Shown here: positions 15,552-23,543 of the stretch, piece after piece | Layout: each line of letters begins with the position of its first letter | How positions within the stretch are numbered: the first letter of the stretch is position 1 | The notes under the pieces: model-generated | What the model saw: only the letters and a program-made list of their open reading frames with translations | The model's database searches: none | What the model was told of the DNA's origin: nothing | Assembly: GCF_002068095.1 (NCBI RefSeq) | Contig: NZ_LWIG01000008.1 | Location: 116,889 to 170,654, forward strand | Direction: 5' to 3' | DNA from: Bradyrhizobium sacchari | Lineage (GTDB): Bacteria; Pseudomonadota; Alphaproteobacteria; Rhizobiales; Xanthobacteraceae | Length of the DNA stretch: 53,766 nucleotides | Made by a program: the position numbers and the translations under genes

Positions 15552-16468
15552 TCCTGCTGGCCCTGCTGCTTGGCCTGGCTGCTGCGCCGGCAATGGCCCA
15601 CGGCATCTCGGACGTCGATCCGGGCTCGCTTTGGAGCATCGATCCCTGGCTTCTGGCACCGCTTTATGCTGTCGGCATCGGCTTCTACGTCGGCACGCAG
15701 CGGCTCTGGCACCACGCGGGCGGAGGGCGCGGCATCAGCTTTCGTCAGGTCGGCGCATTCTGGACGGGATGGCTGATCGTCGCACTCGCCCTCACCTCGC
15801 CGCTGCATTGGCTCGGCGAGCGACTGTTCACGGCGCACATGATCGAGCACGAGCTGCTCATGATCGTCGGAGCCCCCCTGATGGCATTTGCCCGCATCAA
15901 CGGGCCGCTGATGTGGAGCCTTCCGGCCTCGCTTCGTCCTGCTGCGGGCCGCCTCCTCAATTGGCCGATTGTCGCGCGGCCATGGGCTCTGCTGGGCCAT
16001 CCCATCAGCGCGACCGCCATGCATGCCCTGGCACTCTGGGCCTGGCATGCGCCGCCGCTTTATGCGTGGGCACTCGAAAACACCGCCATCCATCGCCTCC
16101 AGCACATCAGCTTCTTTGCCACGGCGCTGTTGTTCTGGTGGGTGCTTCTCCATGGCCGCGGTGTTGGTCGCAGCGTGCGGCTTCGGGATGGTATCGCGAT
16201 TGCGTGCCTGTTCGTCACTGTCCTTCATTCCGGAGTGCTGGGAGCGCTCCTGGCCCTGTCGACGCGCGTTTGGATCCCGGGCCAGGGCGCCATCGCCGGG
16301 GAATTCGGTCTGTCGCCGCTGGAGGATCAGCAGCTTGCCGGCATCTTGATGTGGGTGCCCATGGGCATGCTCTACACCGCTGCAGCCCTGTTCTTCGCTT
16401 ATCGGTGGCTGACCGAATTCGATGTCCGCCTGCCCGCGGTTCGGCACGCCGGCTCGCGAGGACCATAG
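15539..16468 (+). CDS. ctaG: caa3-type oxidase assembly protein CtaG
   Basis: 309 residues with a cleavable-looking N-terminus (LLGLAAAPAMAHG) and about seven helices. Conserved histidines lie in FTAHMIEHELLM, ALWAWHAPPLY and HRLQHISFF, typical of the Bacillus-type CtaG family needed for copper insertion or assembly of caa3 oxidases. The start ATG at 15539 lies inside the end of the previous gene (13-base overlap). It is the last gene of the operon; its TAG overlaps the GGAAC of the next promoter by one base. Confidence 0.88.
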   Translation: MPALILLALLLGLAAAPAMAHGISDVDPGSLWSIDPWLLAPLYAVGIGFYVGTQRLWHHAGGGRGISFRQVGAFWTGWLIVALALTSPLHWLGERLFTAHMIEHELLMIVGAPLMAFARINGPLMWSLPASLRPAAGRLLNWPIVARPWALLGHPISATAMHALALWAWHAPPLYAWALENTAIHRLQHISFFATALLFWWVLLHGRGVGRSVRLRDGIAIACLFVTVLHSGVLGALLALSTRVWIPGQGAIAGEFGLSPLEDQQLAGILMWVPMGMLYTAAALFFAYRWLTEFDVRLPAVRHAGSRGP

Positions 16469-16492
16469 GAACCGCAGGTGCAGCGCAACGTT
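16468..16492 (+). promoter_or_regulatory. EcfG-type promoter for the haem-binding protein gene
   Basis: GGAAC (16468-16472), 16-base spacer, CGTT (16489-16492): full consensus. The ATG at 16525 is preceded by GGAGG at 16516-16520. Confidence 0.75.
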
Positions 16493-16524
16493 CGCCCATC
16501 TGACTCAATCTCCGTGGAGGTCAG

Positions 16525-17313
16525 ATGAGCAAGCGCACCGCCATGACGGCTGTCATTCTCGCGGCGACTTTCGCGGCGCCAGAAGCTCCGGTCGCGCAAG
16601 AGCAACCGCGCCCGGGAATGTCGTGCCCGGTCGACCATGATCAGCTTGCCGACATTCTCAAGAAAAGCGTCAAGCCCGCCGGCGGCCCGAGCAATGGCGG
16701 CCTGGACAACAACGAATGGGCGGCCGTCGTGAACCGGCAGGGCGTCGTCTGCGCGATTGCCTATAGCGGCAGCAAGGTCGATGACCAGTGGCTCGGCAGT
16801 CGCGCGATCGCCGCCGAGAAAGCCAACACCGCGAATGCGTTCAGCCTGAAGAACAAGGCGATGGCGACCGCCAATCTCTATGCGGGCGCCCAGCCCGGCG
16901 GCTTCCTGTTCGGCGCCGCGCTCAGCAATCCGCCTGCACCGGAGGTTCTCTACGCCGGCACGCCGGATGAATTCGGAACCGCGCGTGATCCAATGGTCGG
17001 CAAGCCCGTCGGCGGCGTCATCGTCTTCGGCGGCGGGCTGGCGCTCTATGACGGCAACGGCATCGCCGGCGCGCTCGGCGTCAGTGGCGACAGCTCCTGC
17101 GCGGATCACAACGTCGCCTGGCGCGTGCGTCACTTCCTCGGCCTTGATCACGTGCCGGCCGGCGTCAGCCCGAACATGAAGGATGCGATCATCTACGATA
17201 TCGGGCCGGACGGCAAAAGCCCATCGGGCTTTGGCCATCCCAAATGCGACGGCAAGGAAGATCAGATCGCCGTCGATCTCGGCGCCGGCGTTTCGGGAAA
17301 CGTCGTGAGATAG
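16525..17313 (+). CDS. Periplasmic haem-binding protein, HbpS/GlcG-like
   Basis: 262 residues. The N-terminal signal peptide ends near AAPEAPVAQ. The rest has the GlcG/HbpS (DUF336) pattern: WAAVVNRQGVVCAIA, SRAIAAEKANTANAFS, and a Gly-rich VGKPVGGVIVFGGGLALYD, then GALGVSGD. Related proteins bind haem or protect against redox stress in the periplasm; that is family knowledge. Two cysteines lie in SSCADHN and HPKCDGK. It has its own EcfG-type promoter and sits between the oxidase and the PQQ dehydrogenase. It may help the haem-rich chain, though this is inferred. Confidence 0.8.
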   Translation: MSKRTAMTAVILAATFAAPEAPVAQEQPRPGMSCPVDHDQLADILKKSVKPAGGPSNGGLDNNEWAAVVNRQGVVCAIAYSGSKVDDQWLGSRAIAAEKANTANAFSLKNKAMATANLYAGAQPGGFLFGAALSNPPAPEVLYAGTPDEFGTARDPMVGKPVGGVIVFGGGLALYDGNGIAGALGVSGDSSCADHNVAWRVRHFLGLDHVPAGVSPNMKDAIIYDIGPDGKSPSGFGHPKCDGKEDQIAVDLGAGVSGNVVR

Positions 17314-17331
17314 CCGCCTCTCCCGGTCCTA

Positions 17332-17355
17332 GGAACCAAGCGCGCACGCAACGTT
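17332..17355 (+). promoter_or_regulatory. EcfG-type promoter (15-base spacer) of the PQQ dehydrogenase operon
   Basis: GGAAC (17332-17336), 15-base spacer, CGTT (17352-17355). Both boxes are perfect; the spacer is one base short, as at the Crp/Fnr gene. The ATG lies 62 bases downstream. Confidence 0.5.
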
Positions 17356-17417
17356 TGTACGTTCGCGGACGGCCTGCAGCGCGGCAGGCCTCGTCAATGC
17401 CGTGGAGATCTTCACTT

Positions 17418-19265
17418 ATGTTAATGTCCGGCCTCAGGCGCTTGCTGTGGGGAACGCTGCGTGCGCTGTGCGCGTGCTCTGTATCGCTTTCGCCTGGTTT
17501 TGCCCAGACTGATCTTGCCAGCCGCATGAAGGATCCCGGCCAATGGCCGATGGCGGCGCGCGACTACGCCAACACGCGCTATAGCGATCTCGACCAGATC
17601 AACGTCGGCAACGCATCGCGCCTGCAGCTCGCCTGGACGTTCTCGATCGGCGCGGATCGCGGTCAGGAGGCCGCACCACTCGTGGTCGACGGGACCATGT
17701 ATGTGGTCGGCCCCTATGCCGGGCCCTACCCCAACCGCGTGTTCGCGCTCGATGCCACCACGGGCGAGTTGACATGGTCGTATGCGCCGAAACCTGAGCC
17801 TGCCGCAGCGGGCGTAGCCTGTTGCGACGTCGTCAGTCGCGGGCTCGCCTTCGACAACGGCAAGATCTTTCTCAACACGCTCGACAATCACTCGGTCGCA
17901 ATCGACGCCAAGACCGGCAAGGAGCTCTGGCACACCAAGCTCGGCGAGATCAACAAGGGCGAGACCATCACGATGGCGCCCGTCGTGGTGAAGGGCAAGG
18001 TCCTCATCGGCAACAGCGGCGGCGAGATGGGCGTGCGCGGCTGGGTCACCGCGCTCGACGAGAACACCGGTGCCATCGCCTGGCGCGCCTATGCCACGGG
18101 CCCCGACAAGGACGTGCTGATCGGCGACGGCTTCAAGCCGTTCTACGACAACCTCAAGGGCAAGGATCTCGGCGTCAAGAGCTGGCCTGCCGACCGCTGG
18201 CAGGTCGGCGGCGGCACCATGTGGGGATGGATCTCCTATGATCCGGACCTCAACCTGATCTATTACGGCACCGCCAATCCAAGTCCATGGAATGCGAACC
18301 AGCGCAGCGGCGACAATCTCTGGAGTACGACCATCTTCGCGCGTGATCCCGACAACGGGCATGCGAAGTGGGCCTACCAGGTCAACCCGCACGATCTGTT
18401 CGACCATGACGAGATCAACGAGAACGTCTTGGTCGACCTCGAGGTGAACGGTCTGCCGCGCAAAGTGCTGATCCATCCCGGTCGCAATGGCTACATGTAC
18501 GTCATGGATCGTTCCACCGGCGAAGTGATCTCGGCGGACGCCTTTGAGTTCGTGAACGCCTACAAGGGCGTCGACCTCAAGACCGGCAAGATCATCCCCA
18601 ACGAGGAGAAGACCCCGCTTGCCGGCAAGACCGTCGAGAACATCTGCCCGAGCGCGCCGGGCGCCAAGGATTGGCAGCCCTCCGCCTGGTCACCGCGCAC
18701 AAAATTGCTCTACGTCCCGCATCAGCATCTCTGCATGAATTTCAAGGCGTCGCAGGTCGGCTATATCGCCGGCACGCCGTATGTCGGTGCCGATGTCGAT
18801 ATGTACGCGGGTCCCGGCGGACACCGGGGCGAATTCATGGCGTGGGACCCGGTCGCGCGCAAGAAGGTTTGGGAGATCCACGAGAAGCTGCCGGTCTGGA
18901 GCGGCGCGCTGGTGACGGCCGGCGACGTCGCGTTCTACGGAACGATGGACCGCCTGTTCAAGGCGGTCGACGCAAAGACCGGAAACATGCTCTGGCAGTT
19001 TCGTGCGGGTTCGGGGTTCATCGGCCAGCCGATCTCCTATCGCGGCTCGGACGGGCAGCAGTACATCGCGATCCTCTCCGGCGTCGGCGGCTGGCCCGGC
19101 GCGGTGGCCAATGCGGAGCTCGATCAGCGGGTGCGCAATGGCGCACTCGGTTTCACCGGTGCAATGCAGGATCTGCCATTCTACACCGCCGGCGGCAGCG
19201 AACTGCTGGTGTTCAAGCTCGGGGGAGCCAATGGTCAGGACAACAGCCATGCGCCTGCGCGCTGA
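17418..19265 (+). CDS. XoxF/ExaF-like PQQ-dependent methanol/ethanol dehydrogenase
   Basis: 615-residue periplasmic quinoprotein. Residues 1-30 are a signal peptide (RRLLWGTLRALCACSVSLSP then GFAQ). The eight-bladed propeller has the vicinal disulfide C135-C136 (VACCDV). Metal and active-site residues are E203 (SGGEMG), N287 (GTANPS), catalytic D329 and an added acid at D331 (LFDHDEIN). The D-x-D pair is the signature of lanthanide-dependent enzymes; calcium MxaF enzymes have Ala at the second site. It would oxidise methanol or other short alcohols and reduce cytochrome c. I chose the ATG at 17418 after TGGAG; 17397 and 17424 are alternatives. It overlaps the next gene by 35 bases. Confidence 0.9.
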   Translation: MLMSGLRRLLWGTLRALCACSVSLSPGFAQTDLASRMKDPGQWPMAARDYANTRYSDLDQINVGNASRLQLAWTFSIGADRGQEAAPLVVDGTMYVVGPYAGPYPNRVFALDATTGELTWSYAPKPEPAAAGVACCDVVSRGLAFDNGKIFLNTLDNHSVAIDAKTGKELWHTKLGEINKGETITMAPVVVKGKVLIGNSGGEMGVRGWVTALDENTGAIAWRAYATGPDKDVLIGDGFKPFYDNLKGKDLGVKSWPADRWQVGGGTMWGWISYDPDLNLIYYGTANPSPWNANQRSGDNLWSTTIFARDPDNGHAKWAYQVNPHDLFDHDEINENVLVDLEVNGLPRKVLIHPGRNGYMYVMDRSTGEVISADAFEFVNAYKGVDLKTGKIIPNEEKTPLAGKTVENICPSAPGAKDWQPSAWSPRTKLLYVPHQHLCMNFKASQVGYIAGTPYVGADVDMYAGPGGHRGEFMAWDPVARKKVWEIHEKLPVWSGALVTAGDVAFYGTMDRLFKAVDAKTGNMLWQFRAGSGFIGQPISYRGSDGQQYIAILSGVGGWPGAVANAELDQRVRNGALGFTGAMQDLPFYTAGGSELLVFKLGGANGQDNSHAPAR

Positions 19266-20088
19266 TTGTGCCGCTCTTGCGCTTGTCGGCCTGACCGGGA
19301 TCGCGTCACCCGCAGCGGCCGGGCCGAATGGGGAGCTGCGTGTCTGTGCCGATCCCAACAATCTGCCGTTTTCCAACAGCGCCGAAGCAGGCTTCGAGAA
19401 CAGGCTGGCGTCGTTGGCGGCAGGAGCCCTGGGACGATCCCTGTCCTACACCTGGTGGGCGCAGCGTCGCGGCTTCATTCGCAACACGCTGAAGGCAGAA
19501 AAATGCGACGTCGTGATGGGCGTGCCGGCCGGCTACGAACTCGTGGAGACCACGAGACCCTATTATCGCTCGACCTACGTGTTCGTCAGCCGTCAGGACG
19601 CGCATCTCGACCTTTCCTCCCTGCTCGATCCCCGTCTGCATCGCCTGGCGATCGGCGTGCACCTCGTCGGTGACGACGGCAACAATCCGCCGCCGGCGCA
19701 GGCGCTCGGCGCGCTCGGCATCGTCGACAATGTCCGCGGCTACTCGATCTATGGCGACTACCGCGAGGCCGATCCGCCGGCCCGCCTGATCGAGGCTGTC
19801 GAACACGGCGAGATTGAGGTCGCCGCGGCCTGGGGGCCACTTGCCGGATATTTCGCCGGGCTGTCCGGGGTGGCGCTGACGGTCACGCCGATCCAGGATG
19901 GCGAACGCTTTGCACCTCAGCAATTCCAGTTCGCCATTTCGATGGGCGTGCGCAAGGGCGATCACGCCCTGCGTGACCAGCTGGACGCGTTCATCGACGA
20001 GCATCGATCCGAGATCACCTCTCTGCTGCGAAGCTACGGCGTGCCTCTGATCGACTCACCGGTGACGGCCTCGGGAGGGCATCAATGA
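19231..20088 (+). CDS. MxaJ/XoxJ-like periplasmic binding protein
   Basis: 285 residues: a signal peptide (LALVGLTGIASPAAAG), then a type II solute-binding fold starting LRVCADPNNLPFSN. YTWWAQRRGF and CDVVMGVPAGYE are the conserved blocks of proteins encoded next to PQQ alcohol dehydrogenases. The family is thought to assist maturation or lanthanide/PQQ loading rather than transport. The ATG at 19231 has GGGGGAG 5 bases upstream; 19249 is an alternative. Tight coupling with the dehydrogenase supports the role. Confidence 0.85.
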   Translation: MVRTTAMRLRADCAALALVGLTGIASPAAAGPNGELRVCADPNNLPFSNSAEAGFENRLASLAAGALGRSLSYTWWAQRRGFIRNTLKAEKCDVVMGVPAGYELVETTRPYYRSTYVFVSRQDAHLDLSSLLDPRLHRLAIGVHLVGDDGNNPPPAQALGALGIVDNVRGYSIYGDYREADPPARLIEAVEHGEIEVAAAWGPLAGYFAGLSGVALTVTPIQDGERFAPQQFQFAISMGVRKGDHALRDQLDAFIDEHRSEITSLLRSYGVPLIDSPVTASGGHQ

Positions 20089-20723
20089 TGTCTGCCATAG
20101 CGCTGCGCGCGAGTGTTCTGTCGCTTCTCCTGATGGCTGTGCCGGACGACGCGATGCTTGCCCAGCAGGCCCTGCCGCAATCCCAGGAAGCGCAGATGCC
20201 AACCTTGGCACCGCGGCCGAATTTCGGCGGCAGCGTCGGTAATGGCCGGCCGGGCGTGTTCATGCAGGTTCCCGTAACCACTCTCTTTCCCGGCGCACAG
20301 CCCGACCCGCCGCAGATCAAGAATCCGGTCCAGGGCGATCCTAACGCCGAGCAACGCGGGATGACCTATTACATCAGCTTCAATTGCGTCGGCTGCCACG
20401 CGGCGAACGGCGGCGGCGGCATGGGGCCGGCGCTGAGCAACAACCTCTTCACCTATGGCTCGCAGCCCGAGCACATCTATCTGTCGATCTACCAGGGTCG
20501 GCCCAATGGAATGCCGGCCTGGGGCGGCGTTCTGCCCGACAGCGTGATCTGGGACCTCGTCACCTATATCGGCAAGATCAGCAACGAGCCGAGCCGACAA
20601 TGGGGCCGCACCTTCTCGGCAAATCCGCTCTCGCCCGAGATCGAGCAAGTCCCGAGCGAGCAGGTCTCGACCACCGATCCGTGGTCCGCCACCAAGTCCT
20701 TCAACTTCGGCCAGAAACCCTGA
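20085..20723 (+). CDS. c-type cytochrome, probable electron acceptor of the PQQ dehydrogenase
   Basis: 212 residues with a signal peptide and one haem site, FNCVGCHAANGGGGMGPAL, followed by NGMPAWGG, whose Met is the likely axial ligand. It is a XoxG/PedF-like cytochrome that would carry electrons from the quinoprotein toward the oxidase. The ATG overlaps the upstream stop (ATGA at 20085). The N-terminal 60 residues beyond the signal are Pro/Gln-rich and not part of the haem fold. Confidence 0.85.
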   Translation: MMSAIALRASVLSLLLMAVPDDAMLAQQALPQSQEAQMPTLAPRPNFGGSVGNGRPGVFMQVPVTTLFPGAQPDPPQIKNPVQGDPNAEQRGMTYYISFNCVGCHAANGGGGMGPALSNNLFTYGSQPEHIYLSIYQGRPNGMPAWGGVLPDSVIWDLVTYIGKISNEPSRQWGRTFSANPLSPEIEQVPSEQVSTTDPWSATKSFNFGQKP

Positions 20724-20741
20724 TCGGAAAGGGAGCTGCCG

Positions 20742-21119
20742 ATGATGCGTCCGACGACACGCTTACTCATCGCCGCGCTGCTCGCCATGATGGCCGCCGC
20801 CTGCGAGCCCGGCAGGGCTAACGGCCCTGACAACTTCATCGGCGATGCGCGCCGTGGCACCGATCTCGTCAAGCAATACCATTGCGGCAGCTGTCACGAC
20901 ATTCCCGGCATCGCCGGAGCCGACGGCAATGTCGGCCCGCCCCTGCACAGGATCGGCACGCGCACCTACATCGCGGGCTACATCCAGAACTCCCCGGACA
21001 GCATGGCCGACTGGATTGAGGATCCGCAGCGGGCGTTGCCAGGCAACGCCATGCCGAGAATGGGCATCCCGCAGAAGGACGCGCGCGACATCGCAGCGCT
21101 TCTCTATACGCTGAAGTAG
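20742..21119 (+). CDS. Small c-type cytochrome lipoprotein
   Basis: 125 residues. LLAMMAAAC is a lipobox, so the mature protein is probably lipid-anchored. The haem site is YHCGSCHDIPGI and the axial Met is in NAMPRMGIP. A good ribosome site (AAAGGGAGC) precedes the ATG. It is the last gene of the PQQ dehydrogenase operon. A membrane-tethered cytochrome suits transfer to the CuA/cytochrome c subunit of the nearby caa3 oxidase; that link is inferred from context. Confidence 0.85.
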   Translation: MMRPTTRLLIAALLAMMAAACEPGRANGPDNFIGDARRGTDLVKQYHCGSCHDIPGIAGADGNVGPPLHRIGTRTYIAGYIQNSPDSMADWIEDPQRALPGNAMPRMGIPQKDARDIAALLYTLK

Positions 21120-21316
21120 GTCATATGAACTCCATACAGCTTGTCGCGCTCGATATCAGCATCGCAAGACTGCGCCGGTCGTTCCAGAACGTGCACCACG
21201 ATCTCTGGGACAGGGACATGGCCTCGCAGCCGCGGCGGCCACGGGTCATTCGGAAGCAAACTCGGCGATTACGTGCGGGCCTACACGCTGCCGTGATGTG
21301 CGTCGGCCCGGCTCGT

Positions 21317-23086
21317 CTATACCTGGCGGCGACGCCTTGCCCGGATCTGCCGACCCGGACGAGCAATCGCTGAGGCCAGCAGAGCGACGCTCGCAGCTAG
21401 CGCCAGCACCGCAAGCCCCTGGCTGATGACCCCGGCCGGTGGAAGCTGCTTCCGCGCGAGCCAGCCGCCGTCGACCGACCTTCCCGGCCGAGAGGCTTCA
21501 ATCATCGTTCCTTCGCTGACCGGTGCGCGCCGCGCGTGCGACAGCAGAAACCTGAATGCGCCTCCCAGCAGATCCTCGGTCAATTTCGGCGCAATGGCAT
21601 AGGCCATCTGACCCGCGCGTGCCGGCCACCCGACGGCGACCTCATCCCGGGGCGTACGGACCAGATTCAGGAACGCCTGAGCGACGTCCTCGGACTGGTA
21701 GAGCAGCGGGCCCGGGTCAAGCTTCTTGCCCGACATGTTGGCACCGTGGACGAAACCGGGCGTATCCACAATCGCCGGGAAGACGCCGCAGACGTGGATA
21801 TCGGAATGCGCGCCAAGCTCCTGGCGCAGGCTCGCCGTGAACCCGCGCAGGCCGAACTTGCTTGCAGTATACGCGGCCGCAAACGGTGTCGGGGCCAAGC
21901 CGCCGAGCGAGATGTTATTGATCAGGATGCCCCGGTTCTGACGCAAGAAGATCGGAAGCACCGCGAACGCACCGTTCATGGTTCCAAGCAGATTGACCTC
22001 GACGGTCCGGCGATGCAGCGCGAGATCGGCGTCCTGATAGGCGCCGAACACACCCGTGCCGGCATTGTTGATCCAAACATCGATCCCGCCGAACGCATCT
22101 TCGGCTCGCCTCGCCAATCGCTGCACCGCCTCCGCGTCGGTGACGTCGGTCGGGACCGCCAGGGCGCGGCCCCCCAGCGCCTCGCACTCCGCCGCAAGAC
22201 GCGTCAGGATCTCCTCGCGCCGCGCGGCCAAGGCCACGCTCGCACCTGCCCGCGCAAACGCCAGCGCGGCCGCGCGGCCTATTCCGCTGGAGGCCCCCGT
22301 TATCACGACGCGTGTGCCCGCCATTGGCCGCGGCGCAGCTCCCTCGGCACCCATAGGGAGCAGCCATCGCAGCGACCGCCGGAGCTGCTCGGTCGCTCTG
22401 GAGTCGAACCAGTCGCCATGCGCGAAAATGACCCGTTCGGGCGCAAGGCTCACCAGCCGCTCGGCTGCGGCCTGGACCGACCGGCCGCCGAGCCGCAACA
22501 GGAGGCGCAGATAAACCGGCGCCCTGCCGTCAGGCTTGGCGTTGCCAAGCAGGCTAACAGCAGCCTGATTTAACGCGGGAAGATCACGGGAAGCGAGGTT
22601 CTGCACGAGATCCGTCAGGATCAATGTGCGGCTCCGCTTGTCGAATATCTCCACTTCCGAGAACATCGGCGCGTTCACGGCGATGGTCACGAGCTCCCCG
22701 GACCATTCTTCCGGGGTGGTACCGCCAAGCTCCCGGTCAATGCGAAGGCCTGCCTCTCGCACCTGCTTCCTCGCCGAGAGGCCTCTTGCTGCGAAGGTCG
22801 TTGCCTGCGGCAATTGCCTTTGCCATTCGCGCAGAAACGTCCAGTGAGCAACATTCGGCGCCAGCAGGTAACTGATCTGACCCAGCCGCTCGAGCTCTTC
22901 GCGCAGAGAGTGCGAATAGCGCACAGGCGAGTGCAGAACGAGGTCACCATTCGACAGCCGAATGACCGTCATGCGAACAGGCAGAACCAGACCCGCCGCG
23001 CTGATCGGCGCGTCGTCCGCAATCCAGATGTCATCCGTCACCCTGGTAAGGGTGGCGGTCGATAGGGCGGTGGCAACTCTTTGCAT
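21317..23086 (-). CDS. DUF4336-like hydrolase domain fused to a short-chain dehydrogenase
   Basis: 589 residues in two clear parts. Residues 1 to about 235 resemble DUF4336, a metallo-beta-lactamase-like family without full zinc motifs: DDIWIADDAPIS, LVLHSPVRYS, APNVAHWTFLREW and RVIFAHGDWF. Residues about 255-490 are a classical SDR: VVITGASSGIGRA, INNAG, a Ser in NISLGG and YTASK. The last 60 residues contain a hydrophobic helix (GLAVLALAASVALLASAIA) and a basic end, so it may be membrane-anchored. The domains usually occur as separate proteins. The gene converges on the cytochrome operon. The reaction is unknown. Confidence 0.8.
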   Translation of the reverse strand: MQRVATALSTATLTRVTDDIWIADDAPISAAGLVLPVRMTVIRLSNGDLVLHSPVRYSHSLREELERLGQISYLLAPNVAHWTFLREWQRQLPQATTFAARGLSARKQVREAGLRIDRELGGTTPEEWSGELVTIAVNAPMFSEVEIFDKRSRTLILTDLVQNLASRDLPALNQAAVSLLGNAKPDGRAPVYLRLLLRLGGRSVQAAAERLVSLAPERVIFAHGDWFDSRATEQLRRSLRWLLPMGAEGAAPRPMAGTRVVITGASSGIGRAAALAFARAGASVALAARREEILTRLAAECEALGGRALAVPTDVTDAEAVQRLARRAEDAFGGIDVWINNAGTGVFGAYQDADLALHRRTVEVNLLGTMNGAFAVLPIFLRQNRGILINNISLGGLAPTPFAAAYTASKFGLRGFTASLRQELGAHSDIHVCGVFPAIVDTPGFVHGANMSGKKLDPGPLLYQSEDVAQAFLNLVRTPRDEVAVGWPARAGQMAYAIAPKLTEDLLGGAFRFLLSHARRAPVSEGTMIEASRPGRSVDGGWLARKQLPPAGVISQGLAVLALAASVALLASAIARPGRQIRARRRRQV

Positions 23087-23416
23087 GAGCGTCTTCCGGT
23101 CCGGATCTTATCCAAGTCCCCGGACAGGACGCTCGTTCCTCGTGACTACAGCCGCATAGCCGACGCTTCCGACAGAGCTCTGGAACCTGCTCGCCCGAGG
23201 TCGTCGAGGGAAATACGTCCTCTTGTCGCCGCCTCCAAGAGCTTCGGGGCGACGTGAGCCCGGGCCGCGGTCTCTCGACGGGAGATTTCACATTATGCCA
23301 ATCGCCGCGTCCTTTAAGGAACGAATGACCAAACTGCCACAGGTTCTTCCTGGCGCGGGTTGACCAGGCCCAGGAACCCAACGACGCGAGATCGCTTGAC
23401 AGCCACCATCCGGACC
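23087..23416. other. Intergenic region, nothing firm seen
   Basis: About 330 bases upstream of the minus-strand fusion gene. It should contain that gene's promoter. GGAAC occurs on the minus strand near 23133, but no CGTT-like box follows at the right distance. No RNA gene is seen. Confidence 0.4.
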
Positions 23417-23536
23417 ATGCCCATGCGAACACGCCAAAAACGAAACCGCCAGCGTTCGATATCTGCGGGAAGCTTTCTGATCACCGTCCTGGCCATTCTG
23501 ATCGCCCTGAGCGCGCTCGAACGCCGGACGACGTGA
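23417..23536 (+). CDS. 39-residue basic single-helix membrane peptide
   Basis: Short ORF with an Arg/Lys/Gln-rich start (MPMRTRQKRNRQRS) and a hydrophobic stretch (FLITVLAILIALSAL), ending at TGA 23534-23536. The composition fits an N-in single-pass membrane peptide. There is no strong ribosome site, and a second ATG occurs at 23423. It is convergent with the CDF transporter gene, 7 bases away. It is supported only by composition. Confidence 0.35.
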   Translation: MPMRTRQKRNRQRSISAGSFLITVLAILIALSALERRTT

Positions 23537-23543
23537 CAGCGTC

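Noticed and set aside
21125..21373. 82-codon ORF after the cytochrome gene
   Set aside because: It runs into the convergent SDR fusion gene, has no ribosome site and shadow-like composition in its second half.
23129..23137. Minus-strand GGAAC upstream of the DUF4336-SDR fusion
   Set aside because: The expected -10 position does not end in TT at 15 or 16 bases and the 17-base option is a poor match.
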